DNA of 46,918 nt from the NCBI GenBank assembly GCA_031268035.1, contig JAIRXW010000022.1, forward strand, positions 1 to 46,918, read 5' to 3'. The stretch comes from Rickettsiales bacterium. Its GTDB lineage: Bacteria > Pseudomonadota > Alphaproteobacteria > Rickettsiales > UBA1997. Made by a program: the position numbers and the translations under genes. Below, one piece after another: positions 30,657 through 38,914 of this stretch (position 1 is the stretch's first letter; every line of letters starts with the position of its first letter). The notes under the pieces are model-generated. The model searched no databases. It saw nothing but the letters and a program-made list of their open reading frames with translations, and was not told the DNA's origin.

Positions 30657-33536
30657 ATGAATAAAAATAAATTCTATCCGGAAGCTGATAGCGACATAAA
30701 TTTTAAGGACCTAGAGAATCAGGTGCTGACGTTTTGGAACGAAAGGCAGATATTTGATCTATCTCTAGAAAAAAATAGAGATAAAAATTTTATATTTTTT
30801 GATGGGCCGCCCTTCGCCAATGGGTTGCCCCACTACGGTCATCTATTGGCTGGTTACATCAAAGATACGGTGGCAAGGTATCAAACCATGCTGGGCAAAA
30901 TAGTCCAGAGAAAGTTCGGCTGGGATTGCCATGGTCTCCCGGCTGAACAGAGCGCAGAAAAAGCCCTTGGGTTGAATGGTAGAAAGGCCATAGAGGAATA
31001 TGGTATAGAAAAATTTAACAACTACTGCCAGGAGGATGTTCTAAGGTATGTTAATGAATGGCGGCGATATGTGAACAGATCCGGCAGATGGGTTGATTTT
31101 AACAATGGTTACAGAACCATGGACATCAACTATATGGAGTCCATAATGTGGGTGTTCAAACAGCTCTACGAGAAAAATCTTCTCTACGAAGACTATAGAG
31201 TTATGCCCTATTCGTGGAAATGCCAAACTCCACTTTCCAATATGGAAACCAGAATGGATAATTCCTTTAGAGAGCGTGCTGACAAAGCTGTGACAGTTAA
31301 ATTCAGTCTCAGACAACTGCCAAAGTCCATTGAAGAGATGAATCTCAGTAATGTTCACCTGCTTGTGTGGACAACGACCCCCTGGACTTTACCCTCTAAC
31401 CTTGCACTGGCAGTTAATGGTGCTCTTAATTATGTTATAGTTCGTTGCGGTGATGATAACTATGTAATTGGAGAAAACGCCATTGGGCGCTACGAAAAGG
31501 AACTGGCGGATAGCGACGGCGGGGTCTCCATAGTTGGAGTGCTCAGAGGTCACGATTTGGTCGGTCTTAGCTATTCCCCCATATTTGACTATCTTGTCTC
31601 CGATCCCGGAGTCAAGAAATCCAGCAGGTGTTTCACAATTCTGGAGGGAGCCTTCGTCACTACAGAGGATGGTACCTCTATAGTTCATATTGCTCCCGGC
31701 TTTGGTGAGGACGACCAGATGGTCTGCAAAGCTGCCAACATACCGGTGCTGTGCCCCGTCGACGATGGTGGATGTTTTACAGATATTATCTATGACTTTG
31801 GGGGGCAACAGGTTTTTGACACCAATGACCAGATTATAGTGAAACTAAAGCAAAAAGATCTCTGGTTCAAAACAGAACAGTATCTTCATAACTATCCACA
31901 CTGCTGGAGAACCGACACGCCACTGATCTATCGTGCCATGTCCTCCTGGTTTGTGGATGTTCCCAAAATAAAGAAAAATATCATAGAGAATAATGAGAAT
32001 ATAAATTGGATTCCTGGGCATCTTAAACATGGGCGATTTGGAAAGTGGCTGGAAGGAGCTAGAGAATGGTCCATCAGTAGGAACAGATTCTGGGGTTGTC
32101 CAATACCCATATGGAAAAGTAACGATCCGAAGTACCCAAGAATTGATGTCTACGGTTCTCTAGACGAGCTAGAGAAGGATTTTGGAGTTAGACCAAAAAA
32201 TCTTCACAGGCCGTTCATCGATCAACTGATCAGAAAAAATCCGGATGACCCCACGGGCAATTCTCTGATGGTCAGAGTCCCTGAGGTCCTAGACTGTTGG
32301 TTTGAAAGTGGGGCCATGCCCTATGCACAGTTCCATTATCCATTTGAGAATAAAGAATATTTTGAGGATAATTTTCCCGCCGATTTTATATCCGAAGGAG
32401 ATGGCCAGGTGCGGGGCTGGTTCTACACTCTGCTTGTTTTGTCCACAGCTCTTTTTGATAGAAATCCATTCAAGAATTGCATATCCTTTGGCACTATAGT
32501 CGACGAAGGTGGTAAAAAATTGTCAAAAAGGCTTCGAAACTATGTGGATCCCTTCGAAGCTTTCGACACCTACGGCAGCGATGCTGTGAGGTGGCTTATG
32601 TTGAAATCTCCGGCCCTGAAGGGCGAAGAGGTTAAAATCAGCAGAGATGGGAAAGATATGAGAGAAATTCTCAGACTAGCCATAAAGCCCATACTCAACT
32701 CCTATAATTTCTTTTGTCTATATGCCAATAGCGACAATCTAGAGGCCAGAAATATTCTGCAAAATCAAGATATTTTCACGATTAGGAGTGGAAAGAGCGC
32801 GGAATTATATGAGAATTTTATGACCCTTTCCAACCAGGAGAGGAAATTGGATGAATCGGACACAGCCCAGACCAAGGAGGTGATCTACCACGTGGTGTAT
32901 AGACGCAATAGGCCTGTAGCCTCTGTGGCTCTTAGAATAGAAAATGGCAATCTAACTCTAGATAAATTTTCAATCGTCGGGGAGCTGAGGGATAGGTATA
33001 TTGCCAAGCAATTTATTAAATACGTTCTGGGGGATATTGTTTCTAGCCAAGAAACGGGAACTTTAGTGATCTATGTGCCAGATATTCTAGTGGAATTCTG
33101 CGAAACTCTTGGGTTCAGAAAAATACCCGGTGGGTCAGAACACCCCGGAGAAACAGAGTTGGGCATGGTGGCTGATATTAAAAATCTCAGAGGGAATGAT
33201 TATTCCTATGGTGATAATCTTTTAGATAAAACCATGGATATATACATACTTTCCAAACTTAAAGGGACTGTCGATGAAATAAAAAAGAATATGGATAGTT
33301 ATGATTTTGCCAATGCCTGCAGAGAGGCGGAGGGGTTTTTTGATATCCTAAACAACTGGTACATAAGGAGAAACAAGAACAGATTTTGGAAATCGGAGAA
33401 AGATGCGGATAAGCAAAATGCCTATAATGTGCTCTATACGGTTCTGCTAACTATGATTAGAGCTCTAGCGCCAGTTGCTCCATTTGTCACTGAACACATT
33501 TGGAGGGGTCTGACCGGTGCCAGTGGCAGGTCCTAG
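30657..33536 (+). CDS. ileS: Isoleucyl-tRNA synthetase, eukaryote-like type 2, short C-terminus
   Basis: Charges tRNA-Ile. The catalytic HIGH motif is HYGH at residues 59-62 inside GPPFANGLPHYGHLLAG, and the KMSKS motif is KLSKR near 621-625. The QRKFGWDCHGLPAE block is typical of the type 2 IleRS of eukaryotes, Rickettsia and some other bacteria. The CP1 editing domain lies between. At 959 residues it is roughly 100 or more shorter than the Rickettsia type 2 enzymes, ending in FVTEHIWRGLTG inside the anticodon-binding region. No frameshifted continuation was found downstream. It may be trimmed but functional. Confidence 0.93.
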   Translation: MNKNKFYPEADSDINFKDLENQVLTFWNERQIFDLSLEKNRDKNFIFFDGPPFANGLPHYGHLLAGYIKDTVARYQTMLGKIVQRKFGWDCHGLPAEQSAEKALGLNGRKAIEEYGIEKFNNYCQEDVLRYVNEWRRYVNRSGRWVDFNNGYRTMDINYMESIMWVFKQLYEKNLLYEDYRVMPYSWKCQTPLSNMETRMDNSFRERADKAVTVKFSLRQLPKSIEEMNLSNVHLLVWTTTPWTLPSNLALAVNGALNYVIVRCGDDNYVIGENAIGRYEKELADSDGGVSIVGVLRGHDLVGLSYSPIFDYLVSDPGVKKSSRCFTILEGAFVTTEDGTSIVHIAPGFGEDDQMVCKAANIPVLCPVDDGGCFTDIIYDFGGQQVFDTNDQIIVKLKQKDLWFKTEQYLHNYPHCWRTDTPLIYRAMSSWFVDVPKIKKNIIENNENINWIPGHLKHGRFGKWLEGAREWSISRNRFWGCPIPIWKSNDPKYPRIDVYGSLDELEKDFGVRPKNLHRPFIDQLIRKNPDDPTGNSLMVRVPEVLDCWFESGAMPYAQFHYPFENKEYFEDNFPADFISEGDGQVRGWFYTLLVLSTALFDRNPFKNCISFGTIVDEGGKKLSKRLRNYVDPFEAFDTYGSDAVRWLMLKSPALKGEEVKISRDGKDMREILRLAIKPILNSYNFFCLYANSDNLEARNILQNQDIFTIRSGKSAELYENFMTLSNQERKLDESDTAQTKEVIYHVVYRRNRPVASVALRIENGNLTLDKFSIVGELRDRYIAKQFIKYVLGDIVSSQETGTLVIYVPDILVEFCETLGFRKIPGGSEHPGETELGMVADIKNLRGNDYSYGDNLLDKTMDIYILSKLKGTVDEIKKNMDSYDFANACREAEGFFDILNNWYIRRNKNRFWKSEKDADKQNAYNVLYTVLLTMIRALAPVAPFVTEHIWRGLTGASGRS

Positions 33537-33620
33537 CAAACAACTTTGACCATTGCAAATAAATGACACCAATACTAGCCTTTCTCTGATTTTTAAAAAC
33601 TTGTTGGCCGGGTACTATTT

Positions 33621-35075
33621 ATGTCATACATTGTTGAGGGGGAAAAATCGAAATGGGAGGTGGTTGTGGGTCTAGAGGTGCACTGCCAACTCAAAACCAA
33701 GAGTAAGCTATTTTCCAGAAGTTCCGCAGAATACGGTGCTGAACCAAATAGCCAGGTGTCTTTCTTTGACTGTGCTATGCCCGGCCAATTGCCAGTGGCC
33801 AATGAATTTGCAATTAGACAGGCGGTGAAAACAGGACTAGGCCTGAATGGAGAATTTAATCTCAAATCTATGTTCGACAGAAAAAACTATTTCTACAGTG
33901 ACCTGCCGTCAGGATATCAGATTACTCAATTTTTTAAACCAATAGTAAAAAGTGGTTGGATCGAAATTGATAAATCTGCTCTGAAAAAAATTAGAATACG
34001 CGAGGCTCATCTGGAGCAGGACGCGGGGAAATCTATCCACGATCAAAATCCCATCTATAGTCTAATAGATCTGAACAGGGCGGGCGTGGCGCTGTTGGAA
34101 ATAGTCTCCGAACCAGATATGAGAAGCCCTGCCGAAGCTATGGAATATCTCAGAAAACTGAGAAGTCTCGTCAGAGCGCTCGACACCTGTGATGGGAATA
34201 TGGATGAGGGGAGCATGCGCTGCGACGCGAATGTATCGGTCAGGGTAGTTGGAAACGTCGACTATGGCACCAGATGCGAAGTTAAGAATATAAATTCTAT
34301 CAAAAATGTGGGGATAGCCATAGAATACGAAGCCAGGAGACAGGTGGAACTGCTGGAGAATGGGGGCATTGTGCAGCAGGAAACTAGAAAGTATGAGGCC
34401 GAGACTGGCATAACAAAAACCATGCGGAGTAAGGAGGACGCTATAGACTATAGGTATTTCCCAGAGCCGGACCTGATGCCTCTAGTTATCAGCGAAGAAT
34501 TTATAGCGGAAATAAGAGAATCAATGCCGGAGCTCCCCGATGAGAAAAAAATCAGGTACAGGAAGACCTATGCTCTGGAAGAATACGATGTGAATGTTCT
34601 TACCGCCGACAAAAATATGTCCGAGTACTACGAAAAACTTGTCATTGGCCATAATCCAAAACTTGCTGCTAACTGGCTGACAATTGAGCTGGCTGGCAGA
34701 TTGAACAGACTTGGTCTCTCCATAGAGCAGAGTCCTCTGACGGCCGAAGCATTTTCTGAGTTATTGGGTTTTATAGAGGATGGTACAATATCTGGAAAGA
34801 TGGCCAAAGATATTCTGGATACCATGGTGGAAACCGGCAAAACGGCCGGAATCATAGTGGAGGAGAACGGTCTGAGACAAATCGTCAACGAAGATAAAAT
34901 TAATGAGATGATAGACAAAATCCTAGCGGAAAATAGTCGACAGTTGGAGCAGTATAGGGCTGGCAACGAAAGACTTTTTGGATTTTTTGTGGGTCAACTT
35001 ATGAAACTGGCTGGTGGCAAGATTAATCCGCAGATAGCCAATGATTTGCTGGGCAGGAAATTGAAATGTCCATGA
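33621..35075 (+). CDS. gatB: Aspartyl/glutamyl-tRNA amidotransferase subunit B
   Basis: Part of GatCAB, which converts Glu-tRNA-Gln (and Asp-tRNA-Asn) to the amide, needed because such bacteria usually lack GlnRS. Visible blocks: WEVVVGLEVHCQLKTKSKLFS near 12-32, FYSDLPSGYQITQ, the kinase-like EGSMRCDANVSVRVV, and YRYFPEPDLMPL. The C-terminal helical tail domain is complete at 484 residues. gatA and gatC are not in the window. It precedes pyrH. Confidence 0.97.
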   Translation: MSYIVEGEKSKWEVVVGLEVHCQLKTKSKLFSRSSAEYGAEPNSQVSFFDCAMPGQLPVANEFAIRQAVKTGLGLNGEFNLKSMFDRKNYFYSDLPSGYQITQFFKPIVKSGWIEIDKSALKKIRIREAHLEQDAGKSIHDQNPIYSLIDLNRAGVALLEIVSEPDMRSPAEAMEYLRKLRSLVRALDTCDGNMDEGSMRCDANVSVRVVGNVDYGTRCEVKNINSIKNVGIAIEYEARRQVELLENGGIVQQETRKYEAETGITKTMRSKEDAIDYRYFPEPDLMPLVISEEFIAEIRESMPELPDEKKIRYRKTYALEEYDVNVLTADKNMSEYYEKLVIGHNPKLAANWLTIELAGRLNRLGLSIEQSPLTAEAFSELLGFIEDGTISGKMAKDILDTMVETGKTAGIIVEENGLRQIVNEDKINEMIDKILAENSRQLEQYRAGNERLFGFFVGQLMKLAGGKINPQIANDLLGRKLKCP

Positions 35076-35140
35076 CCCTAGAATTTGCTATTGATTTTTT
35101 TTGAGTATTTTTTTACAAAAAAAGAAATTTTTACTGAATT

Positions 35141-35887
35141 ATGGATTTTAAGAGAGTTTTATTCAAGGTTTCGGGCGAAATCCTCATGGGCGACAAGAGT
35201 TTTGGCTATGACGCCAATATTATGCTTAGGCTGGTTGATGAGGTATCGCGGATGTATAAGCTTGGAATGCAATTATGTCTGGTTATAGGAGGTGGAAATA
35301 TATTTAGGGGTGTGCCAAGGGCCAATTCCAACTCGGAGAGTATGATAGATCGGGTAAATGCGGACTACATGGGTATGCTAGCAACGGTGATGAATGGAAT
35401 AGCTTTGCAGAATTTCCTAAATCATGCCAATATTCCCGTTGAAATGCAGTCTGCTCTGGCAATCGAAAAGGTGTGTGGAGGGTATAACAGGAAACAGGCG
35501 CTAGAGCATATAGAAGATGGGAAAGTTGTTCTATTTGTTGGAGGGACAGGCAATCCATTCTTCACTACGGACACGGCCTCTGTTCTCCGGGCTTCGGAAA
35601 TGCACTGTGACGTGGTTCTTAAGGGGACACAGGTTGACGGAGTCTATAGCGAAGATCCCAAAATTTTTCCGGAAGCGGAAAGATATAAATCAATAACTTT
35701 TGATGATGTGCTCAGCAAAAACATAAACATAATGGATCAAACTGCTTTTGCCCTCGCCAAAAGTAATGGTATACCAATAATAATATTCAAGCTTATGGGT
35801 GAAGATTCGGTTGTGGACATATTGTCCGCTAGAGATAAATATACTCTAGTGTCTAATGATGTTTCCACTGAAAAATTTCATGTGTAG
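35141..35887 (+). CDS. pyrH: Uridylate kinase PyrH
   Basis: Phosphorylates UMP to UDP; hexameric amino-acid-kinase fold, not related to eukaryotic UMP kinase. Motifs: KVSGEILMG near residues 9-17, VIGGGNIFRG near 47-56, RVNADYMGMLATVMNGIAL near 69-87, FVGGTGNPFFTTDTAS near 130-145 and KGTQVDGVYSEDPK near 159-172. At 248 residues it is complete. tsf and frr, frequent neighbours, are not here; a GapR-like gene follows. Confidence 0.96.
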   Translation: MDFKRVLFKVSGEILMGDKSFGYDANIMLRLVDEVSRMYKLGMQLCLVIGGGNIFRGVPRANSNSESMIDRVNADYMGMLATVMNGIALQNFLNHANIPVEMQSALAIEKVCGGYNRKQALEHIEDGKVVLFVGGTGNPFFTTDTASVLRASEMHCDVVLKGTQVDGVYSEDPKIFPEAERYKSITFDDVLSKNINIMDQTAFALAKSNGIPIIIFKLMGEDSVVDILSARDKYTLVSNDVSTEKFHV

Positions 35888-35945
35888 GTGAATAATCCAA
35901 ACATTTTTAGGGTTTTTGAACAACTGTAAATTATAGAGAATAGCT

Positions 35946-36185
35946 ATGACTGACGTAAGAGTAGATCCGAAGTTAAAACAAATTGTAGAAAACATAGAGC
36001 ATCTGGAGAGTGAGAAAAAGGAAATTTCTACCCAGATTACCGAAACCTATAGAGAATCTGCCACGCTGGGTTTCGAACCTAGAATAATAAAAAAAATTAT
36101 AGGTATTCGGAAAAAAGATTCCGACACTCTGAAGGAGGAGGAAGATTTGGTAGAAATGTACAAGGGTTTTCTGGGTATGCTCTAG
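35946..36185 (+). CDS. GapR-like DUF2312 DNA-binding protein
   Basis: A 79-residue protein with an N-terminal coiled coil (LKQIVENIEHLESEKKEIST) and the GFEPRIIKKIIGIRKKDSD block, which match DUF2312. The best-known member, Caulobacter GapR, is a nucleoid-associated protein that clamps overtwisted DNA ahead of replication and transcription forks. Length is typical. It is convergent with tgt, with only 3 bp between the stops. Confidence 0.87.
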   Translation: MTDVRVDPKLKQIVENIEHLESEKKEISTQITETYRESATLGFEPRIIKKIIGIRKKDSDTLKEEEDLVEMYKGFLGML

Positions 36186-36188
36186 GAA

Positions 36189-37325
36189 CTAGTACAGTTC
36201 TGGAGCTCCATTTTCCATAAATTCCTTTGCGAATTCTCGGTAGCTGCCGTTCTCTATGTGCTTTCTGGCGGCGGACATAAGATCCTGGTAGTACATGATG
36301 TTGTGTTCAGAAAGAAGAATAGCTCCGAGTATCTCATGGCTTCGGAAGAGATGATGAATATAGGATCTACTGTGCTGTTCACAGGCAGTGCAGTGGCACA
36401 GATGGTCTATGGGTTCGGAGTCGCGGCTGTATTTGGCGTTGTTTATATTGATGACACCATTTCGTGTGAAAGCCTGGCCGTTTCTCCCGCCTCTGGCGGG
36501 GAGCACGCAGTCGAACTGGTCCACCCCCCGCAGAACAGATCCCACTATGTCTATGGGTTTACCAACTCCCATAAGATAGCGGGGTTTGTCCTGGGGCATC
36601 ATTGGGATCAGGTAATCCAGAACACTGAACATGAGTTCCCAACCATTATTCACAGACAGATCTCCTCCTATGGCGTAGCCATCAAAGCCAATGTCCGCCA
36701 GACCATCTATAGATGCTCTTCTGAGATCTCTGTCTGCTCCTCCCTGCACTATGCCATAGATTCCATAGCCGGTTCTAGGCACAAAAGCTTCTTTGCTGCG
36801 TTTTGCCCATCTGAGAGATCGGCCCATGGCTCTCTCTGTGTAGTCATGGTCCGCGGGCTGTCTAACACATTCGTCCAGAGCCATGGTTATAGTTGTATCC
36901 AGTTTGTGTTGAATTTCCACAGAAAATTCTGGGGTCAGACTGTATTTTTTACCACTGAGATGACATGAAAAATCGACTCCATTTTCTCCTATTCTATTGA
37001 GTTTGCTCAATGACATGGCCTGAAAGCCCCCACAGTCCGTTAGTATGGGCTCGGGCCAGTTCATAAAACTATGAAGCCCGCCCATCTCCTCCACAATCTT
37101 GTATCTATCCTGTATCATCAGGTGATAGGTATTTGAAAGAATTATATCGGCGCCGCATTTTCGTAATTGGTCGAAGTGCATGGCTTTCATGGCTCCGACA
37201 GTGGCAACGGGCATAAACACTGGCGTTTTTACATTTCCATGCTTCGTGTGCAGAAGACCTAGTCTCGCTAGACCATTTTTCTCAAAATTTATCAAATCCT
37301 GCCGTATTTCTAGTCCAAATTCCAT
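36189..37325 (-). CDS. tgt: Queuine tRNA-ribosyltransferase Tgt
   Basis: Exchanges guanine-34 for the queuosine precursor in tRNAs with GUN anticodons. The active-site Asp D97 lies in ILTDCGGFQAMSLS, and the second Asp is in GVDQFDCVLPARGGRNG. The C-terminal zinc site is CHCTACEQH with the His in FRSHEIL. From the ATG at 37325 the protein (378 residues) begins MEFGLEIRQD, like other Tgt proteins; the frame runs open to an upstream ATG (37367) and TTG (37379), but these would add an atypical extension. It diverges from hisS. Confidence 0.94.
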   Translation of the reverse strand: MEFGLEIRQDLINFEKNGLARLGLLHTKHGNVKTPVFMPVATVGAMKAMHFDQLRKCGADIILSNTYHLMIQDRYKIVEEMGGLHSFMNWPEPILTDCGGFQAMSLSKLNRIGENGVDFSCHLSGKKYSLTPEFSVEIQHKLDTTITMALDECVRQPADHDYTERAMGRSLRWAKRSKEAFVPRTGYGIYGIVQGGADRDLRRASIDGLADIGFDGYAIGGDLSVNNGWELMFSVLDYLIPMMPQDKPRYLMGVGKPIDIVGSVLRGVDQFDCVLPARGGRNGQAFTRNGVININNAKYSRDSEPIDHLCHCTACEQHSRSYIHHLFRSHEILGAILLSEHNIMYYQDLMSAARKHIENGSYREFAKEFMENGAPELY

Positions 37326-37439
37326 CAGTGTAACATAAATTGTGTCTCCGGAGGCTATTGGACCCATCCTTAAAAGCAATGAACTCTGGTCGCTGCGGAG
37401 AGTAATATTCTCGGCAGAGCTTCTAAATTCCCGAGTGCC

Positions 37440-37504
37440 TATTGCAATATTGGAAAAACATTATATAATAACTTCGTAACTAGAGTCACAGAGAATATTG
37501 CAAT
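37440..37504 (+). promoter_or_regulatory. hisS promoter flanked by a 12-bp inverted repeat
   Basis: TTGCAA (37442-37447) and TATAAT (37464-37469), 16 bp apart, form a good promoter for hisS. TATTGCAATATT at 37440-37451 and its exact reverse complement at 37493-37504 flank it. Each arm contains the palindrome ATTGCAAT. This is the layout of a paired operator, or of a long leader hairpin with a 41-nt loop. Confidence 0.5.
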
Positions 37505-37523
37505 AAAAATTATATTGGGATCG

Positions 37524-38765
37524 ATGATGAATTTACAGCCAGTTAGGGGGACAAAGGATGTTTTTGGTAGAGACATGGAAAAATATAATTTTATCGTGTC
37601 CACAGCCAAAAAAGTTTCCAATCTCTATAATTTCGTAGAGATTATGACACCCATATTCGAGTTCAGTGAAGTTTTTGAGAAAAATCTCGGAGACACAACT
37701 GATGTTGTGCTTAATGAAATATATAAATTTAAGGACAAAAGCGATACGTATCTCAGTCTAAGGCCAGAGTTCACCGCTGGAGTTGTCAGGGCGCTGAATA
37801 ATCATTCAGAATTGAACGAAAGACTTCCCATTAAACTGTTTTCTCATGGTCCAATTTTTAGATACGATCGACCCCAGATGGGCAGGCAGCGACAATTTAG
37901 TCAGGTGAATTTTGAGTATTTTGGCATTGGCGTCTACATGGGGGACGTGGACATTATACTCCTCTGCGATCGCTTTTTGAATTCTCTCGGGCTGGACAAT
38001 GTTAATCTTGAGATAAATTCACTTGGCAGCGCCGAGAGCAGGAAAAACTTTGAGACTTCTCTGGGGGCCTATTTGGAAAAATATAGGGATGAACTGTCGG
38101 GGGACAGTAAAATCAGGTTGGAAAAGAATATTCTAAGAATATTGGACTCTAAGGACGAGAAAGATAAAAAAATTTTAGAGGGAGCTCCAAAAATTAGCGA
38201 TCACTATACAGAGGAGGATAGAAGATTTTTCTCCGACATTCTAGAAAAATTAGCCCATGTCGGTATAAAGTATAGAGTGGATGAATTTTTGGTGCGTGGT
38301 TTGGACTACTACACATCTACAGTATTTGAATACACAACGGATAAAATAGGTTCCAAATCTGCGGTCATGGGAGGCGGCAGGTATGATAATCTGGTGGGTC
38401 AAATGGGTGGCCGGAGCATGCCGGCTGTGGGCTGTGCTGCTGGTGTAGAGAGGCTTATGTTGCTTCTGGAGGACAGAGCACAGGAAATAGAGCCAATCTC
38501 CATTGTGCCCATATCCGGTGAAGAATTGAGCTATTGCCTTGAACTGGTGGAAAACCTGAGGGGTCTCGGTGTTGTCTGTGAGCTGAATTCCCAGGGGAAC
38601 ATTGCTAAGAAAATGAATCAGGCCAACAGGAATAAAAGTAAATATGCCGTGATAGTTGGGGCAGATGAGGTGAGGGACAGTCTTTTGACCGTCAAAGAGA
38701 TGAGCACCGGAATCGAAAGCAAAATTAGCTTCACTGAACTACTCCCAAAACTTCCCAGAATTTAA
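37524..38765 (+). CDS. hisS: Histidyl-tRNA synthetase
   Basis: Class II synthetase for tRNA-His, whose tRNA is also in this window with its G-1/C73 identity pair. Motifs: LQPVRGTKDVFG at the start, LRPEFTAGVVRA (motif 2 side), the histidine A-type block GLDYYTSTVFEY and the final class II motif 3 in AAGVERLMLLL. The C-terminal anticodon-binding domain ends LNSQGNIAKKMNQANR and VGADEVRDS. At about 413 residues it is complete. ATG 37524 is used; ATG 37527 has slightly better ribosome-binding spacing and TTG 37515 is unlikely. Confidence 0.95.
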   Translation: MMNLQPVRGTKDVFGRDMEKYNFIVSTAKKVSNLYNFVEIMTPIFEFSEVFEKNLGDTTDVVLNEIYKFKDKSDTYLSLRPEFTAGVVRALNNHSELNERLPIKLFSHGPIFRYDRPQMGRQRQFSQVNFEYFGIGVYMGDVDIILLCDRFLNSLGLDNVNLEINSLGSAESRKNFETSLGAYLEKYRDELSGDSKIRLEKNILRILDSKDEKDKKILEGAPKISDHYTEEDRRFFSDILEKLAHVGIKYRVDEFLVRGLDYYTSTVFEYTTDKIGSKSAVMGGGRYDNLVGQMGGRSMPAVGCAAGVERLMLLLEDRAQEIEPISIVPISGEELSYCLELVENLRGLGVVCELNSQGNIAKKMNQANRNKSKYAVIVGADEVRDSLLTVKEMSTGIESKISFTELLPKLPRI

Positions 38766-38803
38766 TCTTCACTGGGCTACTTCCGAAACTTCCTAAACTC
38801 GGT
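38729..38803 (+). repeat. Tandem 38-bp duplication of the hisS 3' end
   Basis: CTTCACTGAACTACT-type sequence at 38729 recurs in diverged form at 38767. The first copy encodes the last residues FTELLPKLPRI and the stop. The second copy lies after the stop, is out of frame, and would read FTGLLPKLPKLG. It resembles the duplication at the end of rdgB. Confidence 0.6.
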
Positions 38804-38914
38804 CCTGAATTTTCTAGGTCCCAGATCCAGAATAGATCCCGACGGCCACTGTGCCGTCGTTTTCGGGGGATAGGGCTTCAGCTTCGCAGTTTTTTTCGCC
38901 GGTTCCGGTGCTAT

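Noticed and set aside
36258-36968. A 236-codon plus-strand frame opposite tgt
   Set aside because: Entirely antisense to the well-supported tgt gene; length is explained by the codon bias of tgt.
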